Part shown: one piece after another, positions 8,130 to 16,929 of the stretch
How positions within the stretch are numbered: the first letter of the stretch is position 1
Layout of the letters: each line of letters starts with the position of its first letter
Origin: a virus
Direction: 5' to 3' (one strand)
Length of the DNA: 64,000 bases
IMG/VR virus record: IMGVR_UViG_3300032294_002612
Span: 102,537 to 166,536 of that record
Position numbers and translations under genes: made by a program
The notes under the pieces: model-generated
What the model saw: the letters and a program-made list of their open reading frames with translations, nothing else
Told to the model about the DNA's origin: nothing
The model's database searches: none

Positions 8130-8885
8130 TTATATCTTAATATAACTCATTGTTGCGCCAATATCAATATCATATTGATTATAAAGTTCATTATTATAAT
8201 CTATCCAATGCGTATAATTACCATAAGCTGATGGATAAAAATATCTTAAATCATTTTGGTCATATTGCAATAGTATTATTTTTTTTCTGACTTTCGGGTA
8301 ACAATTTGCAAGGTGCATCATACTACTATTTACCCCGATAAAAATTGCAGCAGATGAAATAAATTTAGCTGTTTCCCATATATTTAATCCACGCATATCA
8401 ATAAACGGAGTTTCCCTATCATCCTTACCGCCAATTTGATATATAGAATAATTTTTATAATTATTACGTATCTGGTTAATAATTAAATTATTAATTTCTC
8501 CACCTTCTGTTTTTCCATTCGTATGAACAACAACTTTTTTAACATCTATATCTTCATCTTCATAAATATATAATCTATTATGACGAAGTTTCAAATTTAA
8601 ATCTAAAGCGGCTGCCGCTCGTAACGATAAACCTAGTAATGAATATTTTAAAGTATTACTTTTTATTTTTTGTTCTAAATTTAAATTTTGTGATAGCCAT
8701 GGGTTATATATTTTTTCTGGACAAGATTCTCTATCTACATATGGGTTATGATCATAAACCCAACATTTATCGACATCAATTATTTTATAACCATGGGTAT
8801 AAAAAAAATTTTCTGGAATACTAGAAAATTGTAATTTATCTCCAATTCCAAAAGCCTCATTTGTTTTTATACCAATTTTTTCCAT
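8130..8885 (-). CDS. Glycosyltransferase, GT9-like (2)
   Basis: 251 residues, more diverged than its neighbours. The family is recognised from the C-terminal domain: VVVHTNGKTEGGEIN, YSIYQIGGKDDRETPF, DMRGLNIWETAKFISSAAIFIGVNSSMMHLANCYPKVRKKIILLQ. The IGxNSSxMHLA segment is the GT9 equivalent of the GxDSGxxHLA donor loop. The N-terminal domain is shortened but keeps a FGIGDKLQFS start. It shares one base with the upstream FkbM gene. The acceptor is unknown; likely the same glycan as the other cassette enzymes. Confidence 0.65.
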   Translation of the reverse strand: MEKIGIKTNEAFGIGDKLQFSSIPENFFYTHGYKIIDVDKCWVYDHNPYVDRESCPEKIYNPWLSQNLNLEQKIKSNTLKYSLLGLSLRAAAALDLNLKLRHNRLYIYEDEDIDVKKVVVHTNGKTEGGEINNLIINQIRNNYKNYSIYQIGGKDDRETPFIDMRGLNIWETAKFISSAAIFIGVNSSMMHLANCYPKVRKKIILLQYDQNDLRYFYPSAYGNYTHWIDYNNELYNQYDIDIGATMSYIKI

Positions 8886-9523
8886 TAATTTGGTAACAAT
8901 ACATATGAAGTATGGCTATTTTCTGAAGGATTATAATCTATTTTAGGATTTAATTCTGAACCATTACTTAGAATAATTCGATAATTAAATTCTTTCAATT
9001 TATTAAAATCAAATCCGCCATCTTGTGGCCAACGCCAATGTGGATTATTTAAATAATTTTGATAATTAGTTCCTCTTTCTGCAGCATGTATTTCTACATA
9101 TATAACTGGCCTACGTCCCGTGAATAAAAAGTCAAAAGTTGTTAAAACAATACTTTCCATTCCTTCTATATCAAGTTTTACAAAATCTGGTAATTCTAGC
9201 TTATTTTCTTTTATAAAATTCTCTAAGATTACATATTGAATATTTTGTTCTCTATCTAATTCCCCGTCTACTCTACAGTCTTTAAATCTTGTGTTATAAG
9301 TATTCTGTTCGTTATTTAGAGCTACGTCAAATATAGTAATATTAGAATAATGCTGCGTATTATGCTTCAATTCTGGGATATTATAATGAGATGGCTCGAA
9401 CGCATATACATGTTTCGCTCCATTTTCAATAAAGAAATTTGACATTGCACCAATATGCGCTCCAATATCATAAATAATACTATTTTGAGGTATAAAGTTT
9501 TTATATATTTCGAATTCTTCCAT
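8885..9523 (-). CDS. FkbM family methyltransferase (2)
   Basis: 212 residues and the clearest FkbM copy: IIYDIGAHIGAMSNFFIENGAKHVYAFEPS is motif I with the acidic ribose-binding residue, and LPDFVKLDIEGMESIVL is the family's KxDIEGxE motif. The protein continues with VIYVEIHAAERG and a C-terminal region ending near residue 212. FkbM enzymes transfer methyl groups to hydroxyls of sugars or polyketides. It lies between GT9-like and a third FkbM gene, which supports methylated sugars as products of the cassette. Confidence 0.82.
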   Translation of the reverse strand: MEEFEIYKNFIPQNSIIYDIGAHIGAMSNFFIENGAKHVYAFEPSHYNIPELKHNTQHYSNITIFDVALNNEQNTYNTRFKDCRVDGELDREQNIQYVILENFIKENKLELPDFVKLDIEGMESIVLTTFDFLFTGRRPVIYVEIHAAERGTNYQNYLNNPHWRWPQDGGFDFNKLKEFNYRIILSNGSELNPKIDYNPSENSHTSYVLLPN

Positions 9524-9527
9524 ATAG

Positions 9528-10154
9528 TTATTGTTCTATTAAATATTTATAATTTTTATTTATAAAAAAAGAGTCTGATTCATCAGTATACCATATTTCA
9601 TAATTATTATTTTCCATCCATTCTCTGATTTCTTTTATATATGGATTAATATAATGATTATTATGTTCACTATAATGTGTTTCAATGGCAATAATCTTAG
9701 GCCTACTTTTTAAAAATTGTAACACAAAATATTCGCCTCCTTCTGTGTCAATAAATAGAACATCAATATTCTCTGGGTCAATCTCGTCAAACGTTATTGT
9801 TTTAACAGTATATTTATTATTTAATTCGTTATGGGACCAAAAAATGTCATATGGAGTTTTACCTCGAACTTCTTCAATAAAAGTTCCCGCCCCCTGATCA
9901 TAAATTGTTGTGAAACCACTTTTATTTGAAATTGCATATGGATATAAAACTACATTATTTTTATCTTTAATATGTAAATTAATATTTTCAATACATTTCG
10001 ATAAAGGCTCTACCAAAATAATCTGTTTATTATCATTAGCCTGTTCAGAAAAACGACAATAATTTTTACCATTTTCGTCCCAAAAATAAACACCAACTTC
10101 ACAAAAAATATTTAAAAGTTCTTGGTGTTTTGTATATAAATCTTTAAATATCAT
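9528..10154 (-). CDS. FkbM family methyltransferase (3)
   Basis: 208 residues with the FkbM layout: a first strand at NIFCEVGVYFW, IILVEPLSKCIENI as the acidic ribose-binding strand, LYPYAISNKSG, and NIDVLFIDTEGGEYFVLQFL as the DTEGxE motif. The glycine-rich loop of motif I is poorly conserved (EVGVYFWDENGKN), so SAM binding should be tested. It overlaps the GT9-like gene upstream by 11 bases. Probable role: O-methylation of a sugar in the same pathway as its neighbours. Confidence 0.7.
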   Translation of the reverse strand: MIFKDLYTKHQELLNIFCEVGVYFWDENGKNYCRFSEQANDNKQIILVEPLSKCIENINLHIKDKNNVVLYPYAISNKSGFTTIYDQGAGTFIEEVRGKTPYDIFWSHNELNNKYTVKTITFDEIDPENIDVLFIDTEGGEYFVLQFLKSRPKIIAIETHYSEHNNHYINPYIKEIREWMENNNYEIWYTDESDSFFINKNYKYLIEQ

Positions 10155-11097
10155 TTTTTATAATACTTTTTTCTAAGTTTATTTTATAATTTCTTTTTAT
10201 AGCTTGTGAATTAAAATCTTGTAAATATGGTGATAATATATACCCTTTTTCATCATTAAGAATTTTATTTGATAATTCGGCTATATAGTTACAATCCCAA
10301 TTTAATGGAAAACATGTTTCTGGAAACATAAGCCAACGAATCTGATGACTAGGAATAGAAGAAAATGGTTGTTGAGAATGTCTAGAAAATGTAAGTGTCG
10401 GTATAGCATATCCATACGCAATATATTTAAAACCACTATCTGTAGCAATCATCATAGACGCATTAGAAATTAATTTACAAACATCTTCTATAGATCCATT
10501 AAAAATTTCTACATTTGAATTATCTTTTATATCGTTATAAAAATGATTTGTATCTGGTGTTGAAACTATAATGCATTTATTTTCTTTCGACAATAGAGAA
10601 ATTAATTTTGTTAAATACCAATCTTCCAATCTATGCCCGACAGAAGTTGAAGACACTAAATGTAGAACAATATATTTACCTTTATTATTTTCTACAGTTA
10701 ACTCTGGTTTTGGAAAAAATTTGAAATACCGAATCCAGTCAAAATCATATTCAGTCCATTTTAAAGAATCAATATGTAAATCATAAAATTTATCATATTG
10801 TGTTTCCATTTCTTCTCTTATACTATCTGGTACATTTTCTAAGGCTCCATAGTAATTATCTAAACCAAATTGACAATCTACCCAAAATTTTCTATATTTT
10901 TTATTTGGAATAATTTTAATTTCTTTATAAGTGTTCGGGTATAGTATATCTAAAGCTTCTTTTTGAAAGGTTTTTCCTTCGCTATCAATATAAGCAGTTA
11001 TTTGTGCTTTTGGATATTTTTCTTTAATTGCAAATACAAAACGATTCGCACATAATACATCTCCCAGTCCACCCTCTAGCCGCACAGCTATATTCAT
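10144..11097 (-). CDS. Glycosyltransferase, GT9-like (3)
   Basis: 317 residues, the most complete GT9-like protein in the cassette. The N-terminus MNIAVRLEGGLGDVLCANRFVFAIKEKYP is a standard GT9 start; the C-terminal domain has YIVLHLVSSTSVGHRLEDWYLTKL, CIIVSTPDTNHFYND, NGSIEDVCKLISNASMMIATDSGFKYIAYGYAIPTLTFS, matching the donor-binding loop ATDSGxxYIA. The ATG overlaps the cupin gene by 4 bases. It would transfer a nucleotide-activated sugar in the cytoplasm; donor and acceptor unknown. Confidence 0.75.
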   Translation of the reverse strand: MNIAVRLEGGLGDVLCANRFVFAIKEKYPKAQITAYIDSEGKTFQKEALDILYPNTYKEIKIIPNKKYRKFWVDCQFGLDNYYGALENVPDSIREEMETQYDKFYDLHIDSLKWTEYDFDWIRYFKFFPKPELTVENNKGKYIVLHLVSSTSVGHRLEDWYLTKLISLLSKENKCIIVSTPDTNHFYNDIKDNSNVEIFNGSIEDVCKLISNASMMIATDSGFKYIAYGYAIPTLTFSRHSQQPFSSIPSHQIRWLMFPETCFPLNWDCNYIAELSNKILNDEKGYILSPYLQDFNSQAIKRNYKINLEKSIIKNDI

Positions 11098-11456
11098 TTT
11101 TGACTATCTCCTTTTTCAATTCTATAACTATCAGAATCTTTATGCTGAGTTGAAAACTCGATAATTGAACTGTCTTCTATAGCTTGAATTTGATGTGGAA
11201 AAAATCTATTAATATCAACTATATCTCCGATATTAAGTTCTTCAGAATATTTATCTGCATTAGTTAAATCAAAATAACTGAGAATTAATTTACCTTTTAA
11301 TACGTAAAAGGTTTCTTTTTTTTCGACATGGAAATGCATAGAAAATTTAGATCCAGCATTAAACTCTAATATTTTTCCACAATATTCTTCATTATTAACA
11401 ATCCAAATTTCTTTTCCCCAAGACTTATTTACGATATTTTCTGGTAATCGTTTCAT
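11094..11456 (-). CDS. Cupin-domain sugar isomerase-like protein
   Basis: 120-residue single cupin barrel. It starts with KSWGKEIWIVNNEEYCGKILEFNAGSKFSMHFH and continues MKGKLI-type VLKGKLILSY and IGDIVDINRFFPHQIQA, which include the metal-binding His-x-His, Glu and distal His of cupins. This family resembles the C-terminal domain of mannose-6-phosphate isomerase/GDP-mannose pyrophosphorylase type II and stand-alone sugar-phosphate isomerases found in polysaccharide clusters. Placement directly before the GT9 gene and after RecA (4-base overlaps on both sides) makes it the first gene of the sugar cassette. Confidence 0.7.
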   Translation of the reverse strand: MKRLPENIVNKSWGKEIWIVNNEEYCGKILEFNAGSKFSMHFHVEKKETFYVLKGKLILSYFDLTNADKYSEELNIGDIVDINRFFPHQIQAIEDSSIIEFSTQHKDSDSYRIEKGDSQK

Positions 11457-12547
11457 TTTGATAGAATACCTTTAAATTTATTAAAAAGATATAAACATAT
11501 TTCTTGATTTGTTTCAAGAAAAGTTCTCAATTGATCCATGCCTTGGATTTTTTCTGGTAAATCTTTATTGATGTCTTCTTTAATGTCTTTAATTAAACCA
11601 GCATCAAAAGCAATCCATGCACCACTTTTTTTAGCAAAGCCCCATTGAATTAACATGTCTGCGATTTCGTATTCCAACCATACGCTTTTACCATCACTTC
11701 TTCCATGTCTAATTGGGTAAGTAACTTCAACACCATCTTTTTCATTGGTAGTTTTACGTAAAAGAATTTTAGACCAGTGACCAATAATTTTATCACCCTC
11801 TAAAATTTGATCTGATTTATATCTAGGCTGAAATTCAAAAATCCAATCCGCATAATGTTGTAAAGCATTTCCGCCAGAACTATTCGTAAGTTTTGGATCG
11901 GTTTTAGCATATGGATTGATTTGAACATTAGAACGGACTTGAGAAATAAGTCCGCAAATATGCCCAAAAGTTGAAAGTGGTAACATAATTCTACGCAAAA
12001 AATTTGAAGTAAGAACTGCTCCAGCAGCTACTTTCGCACTATCCTCAAACCCCTTACTTAAATCATTTTTAGAAATAAGAGCGTCCATACTATCAATAAG
12101 AAAGTAATAACGAGTATTTTCTGGATTATTTTTAATAAGCTCTAGAATTAAAGTTGCTATATTTTCATATATATTTGAACGCAATACAAAGCATGTACCT
12201 TTATCCCAATTTTCTGGATCATCTACAAAATTAACCCCAGAGATTTTTTTAACATTGGAATTTAAACGACCTTCTGCTTTAACTAAAAAGCCTTTTGAAT
12301 TAGGAACAGTTTTAAGAAAATTGTTCATAATAAGTAATGCGGAACTTGTTTTTCCACCACCACTTACTCCAGTAAAACGAACAATCGCTGGAACTTCGAG
12401 TGAACCGCCAAGTTCCGAATCTAGAAGAAGAGAGCCAGTTGATACTTGAAAAACCTGTTCATCTTCAAAATTATAATGTGAATCTTTATTATCTTTAAGA
12501 TGTGAAGATAATATGCTTTTACCTGTTAATGCGTTTTCTTTTGCCAT
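11453..12547 (-). CDS. RecA/UvsX-like recombinase
   Basis: 364-residue strand-exchange ATPase for recombination-dependent replication and repair. The core has Walker A GVSGGGKTS (60-68), an AEGR loop with Glu92, Walker B YYFLIDSMDAL (147-156), and a SQVRSN motif with Gln203 followed by the NSSGGNALQHYADWIF region (222-237) that forms the DNA-binding loop 2. The N-terminal extension of about 40 residues includes a GSLLLDSELGGSLEVPAIVRF lead-in typical of RecA/RadA proteins. It overlaps the upstream gene by 22 bases and the cupin gene by 4. Confidence 0.88.
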   Translation of the reverse strand: MAKENALTGKSILSSHLKDNKDSHYNFEDEQVFQVSTGSLLLDSELGGSLEVPAIVRFTGVSGGGKTSSALLIMNNFLKTVPNSKGFLVKAEGRLNSNVKKISGVNFVDDPENWDKGTCFVLRSNIYENIATLILELIKNNPENTRYYFLIDSMDALISKNDLSKGFEDSAKVAAGAVLTSNFLRRIMLPLSTFGHICGLISQVRSNVQINPYAKTDPKLTNSSGGNALQHYADWIFEFQPRYKSDQILEGDKIIGHWSKILLRKTTNEKDGVEVTYPIRHGRSDGKSVWLEYEIADMLIQWGFAKKSGAWIAFDAGLIKDIKEDINKDLPEKIQGMDQLRTFLETNQEICLYLFNKFKGILSK

Positions 12548-12897
12548 AAATTTAGAAACTCTCTTAAGTTTAGAGCTTTATCTAAATCATATGTTTTTTT
12601 GTTTTCGAAAGCAATATTATTATTTTCTACTTCAAATTTTTTTATTTCAGGTAAATTAAGATTAAATTTTTTATACTCTTTATTAAGAAATTTTCTTCCA
12701 TCATCTGATAAAAGCCAGCACAAACTATTTAATTTAAAATTAAGTTCTAAACTTTCCCAAAAGTCTTGATTTGGAAAAATCTTTATTAAAAGATTGGCCA
12801 TTTTCATTTCTTTAGGCCAAATTATATTTGAGCCTTCTTTCAGAAGGCGCTTTATAAATTCTTTTTTATTTATGTTGGTATTCCGTGCAGCTTTCAC
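12526..12897 (-). CDS. Hypothetical protein
   Basis: 123 residues, not recognised. It is basic at the N-terminus and ends NLREFLNLWQKKTH, a helical tail. Translation appears to start at a GTG (12897) that overlaps the end of the Cys-rich gene by 32 bases; the first in-frame ATG would remove about 30 residues. The gene overlaps recA by 22 bases. Such a position immediately upstream of a UvsX-type gene suggests a replication or recombination accessory protein, but nothing in the sequence proves this. Confidence 0.55.
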   Translation of the reverse strand: MKAARNTNINKKEFIKRLLKEGSNIIWPKEMKMANLLIKIFPNQDFWESLELNFKLNSLCWLLSDDGRKFLNKEYKKFNLNLPEIKKFEVENNNIAFENKKTYDLDKALNLREFLNLWQKKTH

Positions 12898-13051
12898 AAT
12901 CTGAAGGTTTTACATCCATTAGTTGTTTTTTATTACAAAAATAACCCTGAACTTCATAATTACCGCCTTGGCATGAACATCTTTTTATAGTTTTTGAAAC
13001 GACATCCGCAGAACGGAAAATGCAAGTTTTATGTTTTTCTTCACTATTCAT
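12866..13051 (-). CDS. Cys-rich small protein, possible zinc ribbon
   Basis: 61 residues with six cysteines: Cys10, Cys25 and Cys27 (RCSCQGG), Cys39, Cys53 and Cys56 (DCESC). The spacing CxC with CxxC suggests a bound metal, likely zinc, without matching a named family. A promoter with a perfect TATAAT ends 6 bases before the ATG, so the gene may head its own transcript into the RecA and sugar block. The function is unknown; a small DNA- or protein-binding regulator is possible. Confidence 0.65.
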   Translation of the reverse strand: MNSEEKHKTCIFRSADVVSKTIKRCSCQGGNYEVQGYFCNKKQLMDVKPSDCESCTEYQHK

Positions 13052-13057
13052 AACTAT

Positions 13058-13087
13058 ATTATATTACATTTTTATAATCATTGTCCA
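13058..13087 (-). promoter_or_regulatory. sigma70-like promoter, Cys-rich/recA/sugar block
   Basis: On the minus strand TGGACA, 18 bases, TATAAT, 6 bases, ATG of the Cys-rich gene. It overlaps the last codons of the upstream gene for GDP-mannose dehydratase. The perfect -10 box and the same -10 to ATG distance as three other sites in this window support function. The transcript would begin at or next to the ATG. Confidence 0.5.
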
Positions 13088-14114
13088 CCATTAATTTTAT
13101 TAATTCTTCAAAAGAAATATTTGGTTGCCAATTTAATTTTTCTTTAGCTTCTGAAGGGTTTCCAAGTAATAAATCTACTTCTGCTGGTCTATAAAATTGT
13201 TCATTAATTTTTACTAATATTTGATTATCATAATAAATTGAATTAATTGTCCTTTTAAGGATAAATTTTTCTTCTAAATCTTGTCCAGACCATTCTCCAA
13301 AAATACCAGCAGCGTTAAAAGCTTTTTCTATAAATTCTTTGACAGTATGCGTTTCCCCAGAAGCAAGAAGATATTCTTTTGGTTCTTTTTGATTTAGCAT
13401 TTGCCAAATACCTTTAACAAAATCTTTTGCATGACTCCAATCCCTTTTTGCATAAATATTTCCTAACTCTAGGGGCTTAATTTCATGATTTTTTTCTATT
13501 GCTTTTTTAATTTTAGCAATTTCTTTTGTAATTTTTCTTGTAACAAATTCTTCTCCACGTCTTTCACTTTCATGGTTATATAATAAACCTTGAATAGCAT
13601 AAAGATTATAACTTTCTCTATATACTTTAACAATATGTCTAGCAGCCGCTTTTGCTGCACCATATGGACTTCTTGGTTTTAAAGGGTGTTTTTCGTCTTG
13701 TGGGCTATAATCTACATTACCAAGTTCCTCTGAAGACCCAGCATTATAAAAGCGGCAATTCGGAGCATGTTTTCGAATCGCCTCTAAACATCGAATAACT
13801 CCAATAGCATCAATATCAAAAGTTTGTTCTGGGATTTGCCAAGATGCCCCAACAAAACTTTGCGCAGCTAGATTGATAAAATAATCTGGTTTTACGTCTC
13901 TTACGATATTATCTATTGATTGCGAATCTGTTAAATCCCCCGTAATTAATTTAAATCTAGAATTATTTAATAAATGTTTAATATTATGATGATTATTAGT
14001 AGAAGCTCGGCGTACCATCCCAAAAATTTCATAATTAGGATCTTCTAGCAATAAATCGGCCATATAGCTACCATCTTGTCCGGTAACACCTGTTATTATA
14101 ACTTTTTTAGGCAT
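13059..14114 (-). CDS. gmd: GDP-mannose 4,6-dehydratase
   Basis: Short-chain dehydratase that converts GDP-mannose to GDP-4-keto-6-deoxymannose, the precursor of fucose, rhamnose and perosamine type sugars. From the ATG at 14114 (MPKKVIITGVTGQDG) it has 351 residues, near the family length. Visible motifs: TGxxGQDG NADP-binding loop, AGSSEELG active-site segment, SPYGAAKAAA (catalytic Tyr-x-x-x-Lys) and YNHESERRGEEFVTRKIT, a Gmd signature. Upstream ATGs to 14150 exist but would overlap the preceding gene by up to 44 bases; this start overlaps by 8. No GDP-fucose synthase or aminotransferase follows, so the product must be completed by host enzymes. Confidence 0.9.
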   Translation of the reverse strand: MPKKVIITGVTGQDGSYMADLLLEDPNYEIFGMVRRASTNNHHNIKHLLNNSRFKLITGDLTDSQSIDNIVRDVKPDYFINLAAQSFVGASWQIPEQTFDIDAIGVIRCLEAIRKHAPNCRFYNAGSSEELGNVDYSPQDEKHPLKPRSPYGAAKAAARHIVKVYRESYNLYAIQGLLYNHESERRGEEFVTRKITKEIAKIKKAIEKNHEIKPLELGNIYAKRDWSHAKDFVKGIWQMLNQKEPKEYLLASGETHTVKEFIEKAFNAAGIFGEWSGQDLEEKFILKRTINSIYYDNQILVKINEQFYRPAEVDLLLGNPSEAKEKLNWQPNISFEELIKLMVDNDYKNVI

Positions 14115-14538
14115 ATTCTTCATCGTCGTCTTCATTATCTGTTGGCTCATATTTTTGTTGACTATCTAAAGTTTTAAGGTAAAATTGTTCTATTTGATTT
14201 ATTATGTTATTATATTTTTCTTGATATATTTCAGTACTTTCTGTTATTTCGTCTTTATTTTGAAGAGCTGAGTAAAATACATTTTTAGGGGAATTTAATA
14301 TATCATTAATTATTTTTAAATCTGAACTTGCTATATTTTGATTAGCAAATTTTTTCCATGTTTTTATAAATTCTTGATGAACATGCTTGTCTTTAAAATC
14401 ATTTTCTTCATTTATATGGTTAGCAATATAATTAAAACAAAAAAATAACATTGACAATTGAAGATTTTGCATAAATTTAGTCTCCAATGTTTGATCCATT
14501 GAATCCCGTAGATTTTTATGCAAATCTTTGTTTTTCAT
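14107..14538 (-). CDS. Hypothetical protein, acidic C-terminus
   Basis: 143 residues, not recognised. Mostly helical by composition, with a phenylalanine-rich stretch (SMLFFCFNYIANHI) too short and polar to be a clear membrane anchor, and a very acidic tail (DNEDDDEEYA). It shares one base with the end of the ribonucleotide reductase gene and overlaps the dehydratase, so the three are translated as one unit. The acidic tail could mimic DNA or bind a partner; this is speculation. Confidence 0.6.
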   Translation of the reverse strand: MKNKDLHKNLRDSMDQTLETKFMQNLQLSMLFFCFNYIANHINEENDFKDKHVHQEFIKTWKKFANQNIASSDLKIINDILNSPKNVFYSALQNKDEITESTEIYQEKYNNIINQIEQFYLKTLDSQQKYEPTDNEDDDEEYA

Positions 14539-16535
14539 TATTTGATTGGACAGGCGCCGCCTTCACATTCAATACCATCCAAAGCATCACTCCCAATATT
14601 TTGGTTTAAAATAGTAATTGGTTTTACTTTAGACTTTTTGTTTTCATATGCTTCTTTTGTAATTTCTTCATAAGGAGCTTGCTTAAAACCGTGCTTTTGT
14701 CTTAACAAGAAGCTAACAGATTTAATTCCATTTTCGTAGTTTTCAGAAAGCCACTTTTTAAGATCCCCAAGTTCTGAATCGCTATAATAAGCAGTAACGC
14801 TAACCGCATTATCAGACCAAACTTCTTGAAGTTTTTTTACCATTTCGAGTTGTTTGATTACGCCCATGTCATCTGCAAATAATGCACCATCTGGCGTTTC
14901 ACATGGAAATTCAACTACAACAGTATCATGGTTTTCAGATCCATCAAAATTAACCACATATTCAACATTATAACCTAAATCTCTACAATAGCTTACTAAA
15001 GCATCATTGCTTGCCATTCTCACTCTCCGAATATAATATTTAGAATAAGCTGGGTGTACTCCTGGCGTAGATCCACCTAAAAGACTTAATGTACCGCTAG
15101 GCTTAATTGTTGTTAATTTAATACTACGATTCCATCCGCGCTCTTTACTCCATTCTTTATCAAATTTACGAAGTTCTTTGTAACAAGCATCTAGCCATTC
15201 GACTTTATCAAGAGATTGACAAATACCAGTAACGCCTAATCCAAGACGCATATTTTTATGTACAATACGATTTGTTTCTTCATGAATAAAAGATAGTGCG
15301 GCAATAGCTTTCTGAGTTTTATACAAAAGTTTAGCACAAAGATTTAATTCTTCTTTCGAAGTTATATTATTTAAATATAATTCAGAAAGGTTACAGCACT
15401 CATAAGAAGCAAGGCTAATCTCTCCGCATGGATTTGTTCCAACAACATTATCTTCATCAGTTGGGTAAAGATTACTGTCTTTCATTGGCCCGTCTTTAAG
15501 TCTTCCATATTTTTGAGAAAGTGGAAGATTAAAAAATCCGTAGGGTTCGCCTTTTGCAAAACCAGTTTGAGAGTCTAACACATAACCATTACTCCATATC
15601 TCATTTGAGATATGAGAAAAATCATCCGCATAAATTGTGTTATTGGACATGGCACGCCAATTAGGTATATTACCAAGCGACCAGTTTTTAGCACGAAGAA
15701 AAAGATAATCATCTGGATCTCCAATCGCAATTTGTGCGCTGCGACGAACATTTCCAGAAACTACAATACCGCCAATAATATTACAAATATCGAGAACATC
15801 AATAGAACGAAGTTTTTTACCTTCTCTAGTTTGGAAAATTTTATTAATTTTTTCAATACCATCCAACAAAATTTGAGGCCCACTAGCTATGCCACCAAAA
15901 CCACCAATTCGTTCACCAGCGCCACGAATAAGAATTGTCGAATAATTAAATGATTTACCATTATTAAAAAAGGCTTCAAGAACTTTTTCTAAAAGATGAA
16001 TCCAGCCTTCACGGCTATCAGGTACGATAAAATCCGCATCTTTAGTATTTTTATGCGATATGTTCACACCTTTTTTAATACGAGGTAATTCATGAATATC
16101 TTCACGACGAATAGAAAAACCCACACCACCACCAAGCATTAAATTTTCAAAAAGAAATAGAAACGACTTAATGCTATTCATTGAAACGTTCCAACAATTT
16201 AAAAGTGAGTTTGCTCCAAAACGGTCAACAGTTGGAGTTCCTAGTTGCCAAAGCATTCTTCCTGCAAAGTTACATTTAAGATTAAATATAAGATCAAAAA
16301 GCTGTTCAGCTTCTTCTTGAGTATAATTTGCGCCAATTTTTTGCGCGCCATTTATACAACGACGAATTGTTTCATGCCATTCTTCTGTTTTACCATCATC
16401 TTTTAAACGAGCATATGTTCTTTTATAAACAATATAACCTAGACCGTTAAATCCCCAATTTGGTTGTTTGGTTGCGTATTTGTTGGCAAACTTTTCTGAA
16501 ATAATTTCTGTGCTCATTGTTTCTAAATTATACAT
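14538..16535 (-). CDS. Ribonucleoside-triphosphate reductase, adenosylcobalamin-dependent (class II)
   Basis: Reduces NTPs to dNTPs using adenosylcobalamin. 665 residues from the ATG at 16535 (a second ATG lies at 16516), slightly shorter than Lactobacillus RTPR. Key residues are in place: Cys114 (LLNCWN) and Cys381 (YECCNL) as redox pair, Cys370 in NPCGEI as the thiyl radical site with Asn368 and Glu372, and a C-terminal CEGGAC pair that regenerates the active site, followed by PIK. Monomeric class II enzymes are known from several phage groups. It needs host or environmental B12. The start lies after a 47-base gap with a possible TTGATA -35 element at 16568-16573. Confidence 0.9.
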   Translation of the reverse strand: MYNLETMSTEIISEKFANKYATKQPNWGFNGLGYIVYKRTYARLKDDGKTEEWHETIRRCINGAQKIGANYTQEEAEQLFDLIFNLKCNFAGRMLWQLGTPTVDRFGANSLLNCWNVSMNSIKSFLFLFENLMLGGGVGFSIRREDIHELPRIKKGVNISHKNTKDADFIVPDSREGWIHLLEKVLEAFFNNGKSFNYSTILIRGAGERIGGFGGIASGPQILLDGIEKINKIFQTREGKKLRSIDVLDICNIIGGIVVSGNVRRSAQIAIGDPDDYLFLRAKNWSLGNIPNWRAMSNNTIYADDFSHISNEIWSNGYVLDSQTGFAKGEPYGFFNLPLSQKYGRLKDGPMKDSNLYPTDEDNVVGTNPCGEISLASYECCNLSELYLNNITSKEELNLCAKLLYKTQKAIAALSFIHEETNRIVHKNMRLGLGVTGICQSLDKVEWLDACYKELRKFDKEWSKERGWNRSIKLTTIKPSGTLSLLGGSTPGVHPAYSKYYIRRVRMASNDALVSYCRDLGYNVEYVVNFDGSENHDTVVVEFPCETPDGALFADDMGVIKQLEMVKKLQEVWSDNAVSVTAYYSDSELGDLKKWLSENYENGIKSVSFLLRQKHGFKQAPYEEITKEAYENKKSKVKPITILNQNIGSDALDGIECEGGACPIK

Positions 16536-16585
16536 CAATATGATTAATGATGCAAAAAAATAAAAATTATCAAAATATAAAAAAC

Positions 16586-16924
16586 TTATTGAATTACTTT
16601 TGGTGTATGATTTAAATTTCTTTTTTCCTTCCAGTCTTTAACATATCCTTTCTTAACTGGGTCATTTTTTGTACCACCACGTTTTTCACTCAATTCTTTA
16701 GATAAATCCATCATTTCTCCGAAAGTCCCCGCTTTATTAGTTTTATCCATAAATGCCCGTTTAGAATATGGGTCTATATTCGTATCAATACTTGCTTGTG
16801 GGACCGTAAATTCTCGATTCCATTTAATACCGTTTTCATCAATAAATATTTTTTCATCATTCATATGAAAAAATATATCTTGAATTTCTTCTGTATCTGG
16901 ATGACTAAATGTATAATAAGGCAT
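16586..16924 (-). CDS. Conserved hypothetical, FmdB-like N-terminus
   Basis: 112 residues starting MPYYTFSHPDTEEIQDIFFHMND, which resembles the beginning of FmdB-family putative regulators, but the zinc-ribbon cysteines of that family are absent. The C-terminal half is Lys/Asp-rich (SEKRGGTKNDPVKKGYVKDWKEKR) and probably disordered. Similar small proteins occur in other phages without known role, so I treat the FmdB link as weak. The upstream sequence AAGGTAT gives a plausible ribosome-binding site 4-8 bases before the ATG. Confidence 0.6.
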   Translation of the reverse strand: MPYYTFSHPDTEEIQDIFFHMNDEKIFIDENGIKWNREFTVPQASIDTNIDPYSKRAFMDKTNKAGTFGEMMDLSKELSEKRGGTKNDPVKKGYVKDWKEKRNLNHTPKVIQ

Positions 16925-16929
16925 ATACC

